Shown: positions 20,544 through 30,343 of the stretch, one piece after another
How positions within the stretch are numbered: position 1 is the first letter of the stretch
Layout: each line of letters opens with the position of its first letter
From: Acanthamoeba lenticulata
Taxonomy: Eukaryota > Discosea > Longamoebia > Acanthamoebidae
DNA: 34,950 nt
NCBI GenBank assembly: GCA_002179805.1
Contig: NAVB01000744.1
Location: 1 to 34,950 of the forward strand
Direction of reading: 5' to 3'
The notes under the pieces: model-generated
Database searches by the model: none
What the model was told of the DNA's origin: nothing
What the model saw: the letters and a program-made list of their open reading frames with translations, nothing else
Translations under genes and position numbers: made by a program

Positions 20544-23500
20544 ATGGACTCAAATGGAGCCACGGGCGGCTGGACGTCAGCCAAAGCCTTCCTTGATGCC
20601 CACTTCAAAGATGAGGAGTCCTTGATACGTGCAGCACCTGCACTACAAGAGCTGAGCACAAAGCACGCAGAATTGATCGTCCAGGTTCGTGTGGTGTTGT
20701 AGGTCGTGCTGCGAGCACACGGCGTGTTGTCTAATTAATTCATCTCGCTCTCCATCTGCACATGCAGCGGTCAGCAGCCGAGGAAGCCGCTCGGGCCGGC
20801 GTGGCGCGGACGCGCGAGGTAGCCGAGGCCGCCAAGCAGGAGCTCGTCCGCCTTCAGCAGAAGAGGGGTACGTGGCCGACGAGCCTCGTCGTCATAGCTT
20901 CATGTTCTCTAACCACATGCATGGTCTTCCAGCCGAACTGAGCGCCACACTGGGCCAGCAGCACCGGGCAGCGGCGGGCCAGTTGAGGCCCGAGCTCGCC
21001 CAGCTGCTGCGCCAGATCAGCCAGCTCCAGGAAGTGCAGAGCTACGTGCAACTGTTGATCCACGTCCACCACCTTCGGTTCGTCCTCCTCGTCCTTGTCG
21101 CGTTACGTGAAGACCCAGCGGCTCACACGCGCCCTTGCTCCTGTGCCGCGTCCTGCAGGGACCAGATTTACCAGACGGCCGAGAGCGCCACCAAGAGCGC
21201 GGTCGAGCACCTTCTCCAGCTCCTCACCCTCAAGACCACCGTGGCACGCCCACCAGCATCCGCCAAGCCGCACGTACCACACGCACACGGACAAAGCTCA
21301 CCCCCAATCGTTCCCTCGTGTCGTGTGCAGAGCGCGCGCAGCTGCGGACACCTGAGCGGCCACATCGCCCACACGTTCGACCAGTGCCTCGCGGCCGTCG
21401 TCTCCCAACTCAAGTCGTGCGTGTGCCCCGCCCCGCTGGGCTTTCTTGCCGTGCCAACGAGGACGGTGATGATGACGGTGGTGATGGTGATGTTGATGGT
21501 GATGACGACAGGCGCGTGCGGGCCTCGTTCGAAGCCATCCAGTGGCCCAAGCTCCCGGCGACGTCGCAGCCGCTCAACCCGCCCGTGCCGGACGCGACCG
21601 CGCTGGACGGCTTCCGCCGGGCCTTCTCGCTCCTTCTTCTCGTCCAGCTCACGTACAGGCCACCGCCCACTGCGCCTCCTGTGCTTGGCTCACACGTACG
21701 CACGTACGCGCGGGGCCGGGCCAGGGTCGAGGGCGTCGGCAACGAGTCCGGGCCGTCGGTCCACGTCGCCTCTGGTGAAGGCGCTGATGGTGATGTCGGC
21801 GGCGGCGATGAAGAGGCCGTTGTCGGCGGTGACGATGACGACGATGACCTGCGAGGCGTGCGCCTGGACGAGGCGCGCCTGGGCGGGCGCGAGGCGGGGG
21901 CCTACCTGTGGGGCATCCAGCTCCTGCTGGACCCGCTGGTCAAGCGCTTCCGCTTCCACTTCATGGGCAAGCGGCCCACCAACAACCTCGAGAAGGTACG
22001 CCCGGGGAGTGTGCTGACGTGGCATCGCCACATGCTGACGTGGCATGGCGTGGGCTGGGCTGGTCCGTGTAGCCCGAGTGGTACCTGATGGACACCCGAG
22101 AGGTGATTCGGCTCAACAGCCAATTCCTGGTACAGGAAGTGCAGCCGCTCATCGACAAGAAGCGCCTGACGTACTACAATGCCAAGGTCTTTGTTGGCCT
22201 CTTCTTCTCTTCTTCATTTTCTTTTACAACTTTTCTTGGTGGCTCATGGAAAAGTTGGACCGATCAGACTGAGCTGGTGAAGGGGCTCATCGAGATCATC
22301 AAGGAGAAGACGCGACGCGACATAGACGCCATCTGCAGCGACGAGGCCCTCTTCGTGCACCACCTCAACGAGACGCTCGACTTTCACAAGGTACGCCACA
22401 GCACGCCACGTCAGCATGACACGCGCTCATGAGTGCCCGCACGCGAGAAGGCCCTGGTCGACTTGTACGACTATCCGAGCGAGCGGTGGATCGACGGCCG
22501 ACCCAACGTGCCGACCGTGCTCGACCCCTACACCGACCGGCTCGACCGCTGGATCGCCCTCGAGAACCGCCGTGCGCCTCCATCTGGCCTTCCTTTCTCG
22601 TCTCTTTGAGTCTTGGCCTTGACCGCTCACCTGTCCCCTGCCTTCAGTGGCGACGGAGCACCTGAAGGCCACGCTCGAGCCCTCCGCCCACCCGTGGGCC
22701 CTGGTCCGCCCCCTCGCCATCATCATCGTCTTCATCGTCTTCGTCGTCGTCGTTGTCGTCGTCAATGTGCTCGTCGCTGACGACGACGTTCATGGTGATG
22801 ATGGTGCAGTATTACGGGCTGGGAGGAGCGGTGGTGGGGCTGGCAGGCTCGACGGCGGTGGCGGCGACCGTGGCACAGGACCAGAAGCAGCAGCTGCTGC
22901 ATGAGATGAAGCCCACGCGGTCGGCCAACGCGCTGGTGACCACGCTGGCCTCGGTCACCGAGCGCTACCGCATGCTCCCGCGCATGTCGCACCGCCTCCG
23001 CTTCATGCACGACATCCAGATCACCCTCCTCGCCCTGTACATGGCCAAGGTCGACCTCCACCCGCTTCTTCTTCTTCTTCTTCTTCTTCATCTTCACCTT
23101 CTTCTTCTTCTTCATCACGACGACGAAGAAGATGAAGTTGATGATGTTGTTGTTGATGGTGATGATGATGACGATGAACATGATGCAGGCGAAGGAGGCC
23201 TACGAGGACCACTTGGCCGAGCTGACGCGCCACCAGTTCGGGCCGGCGTGCGGGGTGGTCAACTCGCTCAAGTACTGCGCGGCGGTGCTCAAGGACTGGG
23301 GCGAGCAGCTGTTCTTCCTCCAGCTCCGCCAGGCCGAGCTCGCCCTCGGCGACGCCGACGACTACGCGATCGTCGACGCCCCGCTCGACCCGACCTCGTC
23401 TCCCTCCGAGGACGACACCGTCTCCACCGTTTTCGATGGTTTGGGCCTTTCCTTTTAGATTTTTCTTTTTTTTTTTAAAGTATTGATTGGAAATATTTTG

Positions 23501-24792
23501 GGATTAATGATCAAGAATGCATGGAATGTGCGTGCAGAGGTGGTGATGCACTACAAGCGGCTGCGGAAGGAGATCACACAACACGTGGTCGGGGTGGTCC
23601 TGCGCGCCTTCAAGACCCTCACCCACGCCCACCTCGCCGTCCGGTACTTTACTTCTTCTTCTTCTTCTTCTTCTTCAATGAGCGGACGTTGTGTTGACAA
23701 TGAAGCGCTGATGGTGTCGTGGGGAGGGCGCAGGCGCATATGGAAGGCCGAGCTCGAGGCCGACGAGGCCGTGGAGGCCTCCATCCTGCCTCGGCTCGAC
23801 CTCTCCCCCGGCATCTGCGACGTACGTCCATGCCTCCTCCTCCTTCTCCTCCCTTCATCTTCATTAACTCCACTCGGCGTCATCTTCATCATCCTCATCT
23901 TCATCATCCTCATCATCCTCATCATCCTCATCGTGATGCAGGGCCTGCTGCGGCTGCGGCGGGACATGGCCGAGCTCCACGCCCACCTGTGCGCCCCCGT
24001 CTTTGCTCAGGCACGGGCCTCCCCTCCCCCCCTCTTGTCTGCCGCCTTTTGCATTCTGCCGCCTCGAGCTCACACGGGCCCCGAGCTGAGCAGGTTTGGG
24101 AGCAAGTGGCGACGGAGATCAACGAGTTCGTCTTCATGCAGCTCCTCTCCCGGCACGTTCTCTCTCTCTTCTCTCTCTTGCGTCTTGACTGGGCCTATTG
24201 GCTCATGGAAGGCAACCTGTGTGGGCGTTCGTCCGTTCGTGCAAACATCGCGCAAGCAGGCGGCACCACTTCCACCGGGTGGGCGCGCTGCAGTTCCAGC
24301 ACGACATGCGCGCGCTGTTCCTCATCTTTGGCGACTTCACGCCGGCGCCCCACAGTTTCTTCAAAGAGTTCGTTGCCGCACGCGCACGCGTCCTCCTCCT
24401 CCTCCTCCTCCTCCTCCTTGTTGGTCGTCCTCTCACACTCGCGCGCGCATATGGGCAGCGTGAAGGAGGCGGCGACAGTGCTGACGCTGTCGGCCGACGG
24501 GCGCGAGCGCGCCCGCGGCCTCTTGGCGCCGCTGTTGGCCACCTCGGCGGCAGACACACGCGTGTCGCTGTTGGCCGCACGCGACACGATGGCGACTGGC
24601 GCGCCTGGCCTCGACCATGACCATGATGATGACAACGACGCGGAGGACGGCCACCATCACAGCGGCGGCGAGCGGGGCGCCGTTGCGGCGGGCCAGGATG
24701 AGCGCGCAGAGGCCTTTGCTCGGCTCGGGCTGTTCAAGCTCACGCCGCGCCACATCGACCTCCTCCTCTCCCTTCGCATCGACGTGCCCTGA
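20544..24792 (+). CDS. RINT1: RINT1/Tip20, subunit of the NRZ/Dsl1 tethering complex
   Basis: Tethers COPI vesicles returning from Golgi to ER, with ZW10/Dsl1 and NAG/Sec39 partners, on the cytosolic face of the ER. Nineteen exons: 20544-20684, 20768-20867, 20933-21077, 21159-21240, 21331-21413, 21512-21652, 21725-21995, 22073-22186, 22268-22390, 22451-22571, 22648-22703, 22810-23049, 23189-23438, 23538-23643, 23734-23821, 23942-24010, 24094-24152, 24260-24367, 24459-24792; 2631 nt, 876 aa (human about 790). N-terminal coiled-coil to aa ~110. Family signatures: RFRFHFMGKRPTNNLEKPEW, YRMLPRMSHRLRF, VLKDWGEQLFFLQLRQAEL, the GALQFQHDMRALF block and a C-terminal LGLFKLTPRHIDLLLSLRI. An Asp/Glu/Gly-rich insert lies near aa 240-280. 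Introns 16 and 17 appear to use GC donors (GCACG at 24011 and 24153). Several introns hold trinucleotide repeats. The family call is strong from collinear motifs. Confidence 0.93.
23065..23187 (+). repeat. CTT and GAT-type trinucleotide repeats in a RINT1 intron
   Basis: This intron (23050-23188) begins with (CTT) repeats and then turns into GAA/GAT/TGA-type repeats before the acceptor GATGCAG. The two halves are partly reverse-complementary (CTT/GAA, CAT/ATG), so the transcript could fold back and bring the splice sites together. Confidence 0.75.
23652..23677 (+). repeat. (CTT)n microsatellite in a RINT1 intron
   Basis: About eight CTT units just after the GTACTTTA donor of the intron at 23644-23733. 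It is a pyrimidine tract at the 5' end of the intron rather than beside the acceptor. Confidence 0.8.
23879..23936 (+). repeat. CAT/CTT trinucleotide repeat in a RINT1 intron
   Basis: Runs of TCATCATC, CTCATC and TTCATC units fill the 3' half of the intron at 23822-23941, directly before the acceptor GTGATGCAG. Here it doubles as the pyrimidine-rich tract. Confidence 0.8.
24391..24419 (+). repeat. (TCC)n microsatellite in a RINT1 intron
   Basis: Nine or so TCC units inside the last intron (24368-24458). Introns of the other genes in this window have few such repeats. Confidence 0.8.
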
Positions 24793-25116
24793 CCCGAAGA
24801 ACAAAAGAAAAAGATGAAGCAAAGTCTCTTGCATGAGCACGTGTCCCTGTCCCTAGGGACAAGACTGTTGCCACTGCTCATATGGCATACTTGATATCTG
24901 AAACTCCTGACACAAAGATGCCCATTGGTGCCCCTGATCGGGGTGAACCAGTTTCATATCATGTTGCTCCAGTGAGAGCGTTGTGAAGTTGCTGTGCTCA
25001 CTTCGCCGGGGAAAAGTGTTGCGTCAACACCAGCAATTGCAACTCCTCTGTCTTCTTAGAGGTCCGCCGTGGCAAGTCTCATTCTATTCTGCAGCTGTCC
25101 ACCGTTTCGTAACCAC
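24793..25116. other. Intergenic stretch, no gene seen
   Basis: 324 bp between the RINT1 stop and the start of the glycosidase gene, both on the plus strand. It should hold the RINT1 3' end and the next promoter. I see no poly(A) consensus, tRNA or conserved ORF. An upstream in-frame ATG at 25069 would add 16 residues before the chosen start. Confidence 0.4.
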
Positions 25117-27953
25117 ATGGCGCAGAAGACCGGCCTTTCGTTGTGGCTCGTCTTGTTGGTGGCCATCACCTTCACCTCGTTCAGTGCGCCTCCCCACCAG
25201 TGCACCTTCTTCCACACATTGAAATTCATGATTTATTGTCTATTGCCTACAGGCGAGGCGGCCCTGGACTACGGGTACCCGGATCGATGCTTCTTCACGG
25301 TGGGACAGTCCAAGTCGGGCGCATGGTGGTTCATCGATCCAAGTGGCAACAAGTTCTTCTCACTGGGCGTCAACGCTGTCACCTACTCAGGCTATAATTC
25401 CACCGATGGTGCGTCCCCATCTTCACTGTTGTTCAACAACTTAACGAAGTGTGGCCACCACTCACATGGGCGCAACTTTTCTTCTTGTAAAGGAAAAATG
25501 GAGTACTTGAACGCAGTCAAGATCCTCTACAAGAACCAGTCCAACTGGGCCGACTCGGCCGTGTCGCGCCTGAACTCGTGGAAATTCAACACGCTGGGCG
25601 GCTTCTCCGACTCGATGGTGATCACCAAGGGAATGCCCTACACGCTGAACCTAGAGCTGATCAAAGGATACAACAGCAAGTTTGTAGGGGGCAAGTTCCC
25701 CGACCCATTCGACCCGGCTTGGGAGACCACCGTGCGCAACCGCGCGGCCAGCCAGTGCAAGGCCGTCCGCAACGACCCCCTCCTCTTGGGCTATTTTATT
25801 GACAATGAGGTGCGTGTTTGGAGCGGCCCCCAAGCTCAACCTGCTTCGTTCTAAAGATGCTTGTGCTTGGCAGATTTGGATGGGCCCTCTGGGAGGGGCC
25901 AAGTGGTTGTTCTCGGGCACCATCCTGGACCAGATGCTGATCAACTTGAACAAGACCTCGCCCGGCCGCACCAAAGCCGTGTCATTCCTGAAGAGCAAAT
26001 ATGCAACCATCACGGCCCTCAACAAAGCTTGGTATGTCCCAACCTGCAAGTCATTCTTTAGCTTTTTTAACCAACTCCTCTTCATCTTTGATTACAGGAG
26101 CACCAACTACACAAGCTGGGACACCATCACCACGTTCCCAGGGGAGACGCCAGCGCACACAAACGACTCAGTTGCCTTTTCCTACATCGCCGTCTCTAAG
26201 CTGTTTAACGTAACACGCAATGGTGCGGACTCCTGCCTAAAATTCCCTCTTGACAAAACAAAACTCACCACACAGTGGCTTATGCAGCCATCCGAGCTTA
26301 TGACCCGTACCACTTGATCATGGGGGTGCGCTTTGCCGGAAATGTGCCTGACCGGGGTGTGCTCAAAGCCACTGGCGAATACAATGATGTGGTCACGATC
26401 AACTTTTATCCAAACTCCGCCAACCCCACTGGACCAATCCCGTCCCAGTTCACGAACTGGCAGGCGTGGACCAACAAGCCTTGGCTCATCTCTGAGTTTG
26501 CCTACCGTGGCGCTGTACGTGACCCTCTCTCCCTTTTGTTTGGCAACTGTCCTGCAACTTTTTGTGCATCACAGGACTCAGGACTGCCAAATACCATTGG
26601 GGCAGGTCTCGTGGTGAAGACACAAGCCGACCGCGCCTCAGGCTACACCAACTACACAACGACCCTGGCGCCACTGCCCTTTGTCGTCGGGTTTCACTGG
26701 TACCAGTGGGCTGACGAGCCCGCAACTGGTCGCATGGGCGATCAGGAGAACAGCAACTACGGCCTCGTGCGCATCAACGGTATGTAGAAAGGTGGTCAAC
26801 ACCAGACACCACTGACCAAGTCCTTGTCCTTTATTCTTGTCAATAGACAAAACGTGGCAGACGCTGGTGAACCAGACTGTCAAGGTGAACCCGACGTTGA
26901 GCGGCCTCCATGAAAAGGTCCCTTCAGGCTTGCCAGCGGCCAAGTGTTATCGTACAACCTACTTGACTTCCCACGTGCTTGCTCTATTTTCCATAAAAAC
27001 AAACAAGGCTGGGACGTACAACTCCTAGGCACTCTTCCCTGCTTGAATTCGTGCTCTGGTCATGGCTGCTGTAACTCGGCCACTGGCGTGTGCTCCTGCG
27101 ACACGGGCTTCAGTGGTGTGGACTGCTCCATTGATGCATGTACAGAAAACCTCCCCAAAAGCTGCCAAATCCTGAATGTTCATCTCAACTGACACATGTG
27201 TGTGTTGTGTGTTCTCTGGTGGCCTGATCTAACAGCCCAGGTCGTGGTGAACTCGTTTGGTACTTCACTGGACACCGACTTGTGGATGGCCACCACCAAG
27301 CAGTTCACCAACCAGCAGTTTTTCGTCAACATGACATCTGTGGTCTCCAAGCAACTACGGCTGAACCTTAGCCCATGCCCCGCCTGCAAGGATTGGCAGT
27401 TTGCCGCGGGAGGCGCCATCACCCGCTCCAAGAGCTGGGGCTATGGCGTCTACACGGCTCGCATCAGAGCTCCGCGGAACGCGGACGCCAAAGCGCAGCT
27501 GGCGGTACTGCTTGCACATCAACATGTTATGTTTTTTGTTTTTAACATGTTCTTCTTGTCTATGTTCAATCGAAATCACAGATAACCAGTGAATCCTCCC
27601 CAATGAGCGCCATCCTGATGCACATCAACCCAAACGGCTCCTCGATCAACTTGGACTACTACCGCAACAGCAAGTACGCGTTCCTTGGGAATGTCAAGCC
27701 AGCATTCACCCCGTCCATGACGTTCCACAACTACTCCATCCACTACATGCCCACCTACTTCTCCTTTTACGCGGATGGCAAGTTGCTGGCCACTTATAAC
27801 GCGACCACTGCGCCGGTGGGCCTGCCAAACTCGACCATGGCGATCCACCTCTACATCTCGGCAATGCCGGCCGCTTCAGCAACGATGACTGACTCCATGC
27901 TGGTGGCTTCAGTGTCCTATCAACAGTCTGGCGGCACCAAGGCCACTTGCTAG
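25117..27953 (+). CDS. Secreted agarase-like GH-A glycosidase with EGF module and GH16-like domain
   Basis: Eleven exons: 25117-25183, 25253-25408, 25493-25809, 25874-26031, 26098-26222, 26276-26514, 26575-26779, 26847-26945, 27029-27139, 27236-27504, 27582-27953; 2118 nt, 705 aa. The start at MAQKTG puts a hydrophobic signal peptide at aa 4-22. The first domain (aa ~25-450) begins [20 protein letters not shown], typical of agarase/beta-galactosidase-like TIM barrels. It has both clan GH-A carboxylates in context: GYFIDNE (about aa 180, acid/base) and [10 protein letters not shown] (about aa 348, nucleophile). Next comes a Cys-rich EGF-like module (aa ~460-490, [17 protein letters not shown]). 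The C-terminal GH16-fold domain (aa ~495-705) has the family's [14 protein letters not shown] strand, but its usual ExDxxE site reads SINLD. Many N-glycosylation sequons support secretion. Likely digests and binds an algal or bacterial-film galactan; the substrate is inferred. Confidence 0.82.
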
Positions 27954-28007
27954 TTGTCCTCTTCATGTTTTGTGCTTATTCTTGCATTTTTTTTTTAAAT
28001 TCTTAGA

Positions 28008-28740
28008 AACATGTTTTACACCAGGACCGTGCCCACTTTTTCTCGCCATGAATGGTGGGCCGGTTGTACTCCTGGAAGCGAGGTCGCTCGGCTTGGCCCT
28101 GGCGGTGCCCGCTCGACGAGCGGCAGCAACCCTTCTTCTTGGTTCATCGTTTACAATGCTTAAAAGATCAAGTGTCGTTGGCGCACCCACCAAGGGTGTT
28201 CGTCAGCAACAGCGATGCAGGCCTCCTTGTCGGTACGCATGTGCCCACTGGAGCACATGTAGATGGCTTCCCGAGGCTGCGTAGGGGCAAGTCCATTCGT
28301 CCCAGGACAACCGTTGCCCGCCCACTGGAGCAGGGCCAGGTGGCCGTCTCCAGCAGCATAGGTGGCTTCGGTGTTGTGGTCCCAAGGGCAACCATCGACC
28401 CAGGCCCACTGGAGCACCGAGAGCCAGCCCTGGCCAGCGACACGCCCCGGAAGGTGACGTGCACTCTACACCTCTGCCGTACTCTACAACTCTTGGGCAA
28501 CCAATCTCCCCGGCCTGCGAATGCACAAACGCGCTTCACGGCATCGGCCCATGTGCGCGACACGGTCCATGACGCGAGTTGTGCGACAGGTTGAGGTACT
28601 CGGTTTGGTTGGGGCAGCCCCTCGGAGATGAGCTTCATCCCGTCGTCAGTGATCTCCGGCAGGTGGCCCAGCGACAGCGACTTCAGGTTCGGGTACTGCA
28701 CGACTGCCGCGCGCCGCCGAGCCGCTCACGCCCGATGTAG
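28008..28740 (-). pseudogene. Relics of ankyrin-type and leucine-rich repeats
   Basis: No intact gene spans this region, but minus-strand fragments are recognisable. At about 28701-28617 a leucine-rich repeat of the cysteine-containing F-box type reads YPNLKSLSLGHLPEITDDG. At about 28420-28200, pieces of the amoebal ankyrin-like family with W-A-x-x-x-GCPWD spacing appear in two different frames: LQWAWVDGCPWDHNTEATY and GHLALLQWAGNGCPG in one, WDEWTCPYAASGSHLHVLQW in another. Near 28070-28008 a fragment FQEYNRPTIHGEKKWARSW ends at a stop. Frame changes within single repeats argue for decay rather than introns. These repeat families expand and die quickly in amoebae. Confidence 0.55.
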
Positions 28741-28969
28741 GATGACGTCGACGTCGGCGTTGACGTTGATCACCATGACCAGGCCCACCAGACCAACTAG
28801 TTGAAGGGGGAGCACAGGCTTCGGTGCGCTGTCTTTAGGCCGGCCCCGCGACAGCGGCAAACACTTCTTCCCCTTCTTCTTGCTCCATTTTGTCAAATTG
28901 CTTGGCGGTGCGTTCAGTGGACGAGGAGAGCGCCAAGAAAGGCTTTTTTCTTCCTTTTTCACAACACCA

Positions 28970-30062
28970 CTACCGGTTGTCGTGCTGGAGGAAGAGGTAG
29001 AGGGTGTGTGAGAAGGCGTTGGCGAGGGGCACCCGCAGGAGCGCCGTCGTGAGCGACTTCATGTTGGCCGCGCCCCAGTGGAACGACTTGGCGAACCCAT
29101 GCCAGAACGCGTGGTTTTCTGCACGTGACCATCACCAAGCAGCGTCAACAACAACAAGAAGAAGAGGCCAACGAGGAGAATGATGACGAAGAGGACGAAC
29201 CCAAGTGCTTCTGCCTGTACAGGCGGGCGCCGTCGAACGGGTAGGATGCCACCATAGCGGCAACCGACGCCGTGATGCTTGTCACCGAGTTGATTGCCAC
29301 GTCTTGCGATCGTGTAGAGGAAGACGAAGTAGAAGTAGATGATGATGGTGAGGAAGAAGTGGAAGAAGTTGAAGAAGAAGAGTGGAAGTAAGCCGCGACG
29401 TGTGGTCGGAGGAAGAAGTAGAGCGGGAAGTAGGTGACTGACCAGACGGTGTCGCGGCTGATGACGGCAAGACCGCCGCGGAAGAAGCCGCGTAAGCCGT
29501 AGTGGTGATAGACCTCACGGCACACGCGCCCGACCGTGAGATCTCGCCCGGTCCCGGCTTGCAGAGGCACCTTAATCACGTTGACAGGGCTTGCAATGAG
29601 GCCTAAGATTATCCCCACACCGACAGCTGACCCGAACTGGCTCTCGGCCGCCGTGTAGCCTGATGAGGTAGGACATCGTGGAGGTCAATTGGTTGCTGAT
29701 TATGGGACGCATGCAGAAGATGGCGCAATACACGAACCGCGATCGAGGAGTACATGCTTAAGAACCTCTTGAGTGGGATAGAATGCCATCTGCTTGAGCG
29801 CTGTCGTGCAGATATTGAACACCACGCCATTCCAGAAGCTGCGTTTCGAGCCAAGCTGGCTCATGTCCACGCCATCGCCCAGCTTGCGGCTGTGAAAGAA
29901 GTACCTGGAGGGCAGGCGTTACAGACATAATCTCGGACGAAAAAAGGTGCCATTTGCAGCCCCCAAATGCCTTACATGAGCAACTTACCGAATTCGCAAA
30001 ACATCCATGGGGTGAAAGACAGCAGCATTGGCCACTCCAACCACTGTGCCGTTGAGATACAT
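28970..30062 (-). CDS. Mitochondrial carrier family (SLC25-like) protein
   Basis: Inner-membrane solute carrier with six helices in three repeats; the substrate is not identifiable. Exons (minus) 30062-29989, 29904-29738, 29659-29201, 29118-28970; 849 nt, 282 aa, right for the family. Carrier signatures PX[DE]XX[KR] appear in each repeat with variations: HPMDVLRIR (aa ~17-25), SPVNVIKVPLQ (Asn in place of the acid) and YPFDGARLYRQ. A Ser/Thr-only insert of about 25 residues sits between helices 4 and 5 (after LYFFLRPHVAAYF). It is encoded by a CTT/TCA-rich stretch that stays in frame; it could be an unrecognised intron, but no splice pair keeps phase. The start at 30062 is just before helix 1; a further 5' exon is possible. 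The C-terminus ends LYLFLQHDNR. Mitochondrial location is inferred from family. Confidence 0.75.
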
Positions 30063-30343
30063 TGAAGACAGCTCAGCTGCTGTAAAATGCTTTGAAATTC
30101 GTCGCCATCGTCCATTTTCTTTCGCCCTCTCTGCGCTCGACCCTCCATCGGTCGAGCTTTCCATAGTGAGAGGCGGGCCGTCCCAATCTACCGGCCTTTG
30201 AGAAGATGGCGGTGGCGCACTGAATAGAGAAAAGCTTGAATGTGGCCCCTGCCCAGGCGCCTTGATGTTTGTTCGTTAATATGAAGAAATTCAAGAAAGT
30301 ATAAGTTTGATTTACTCGCACATTCCTGAAATATTTGTTATGC

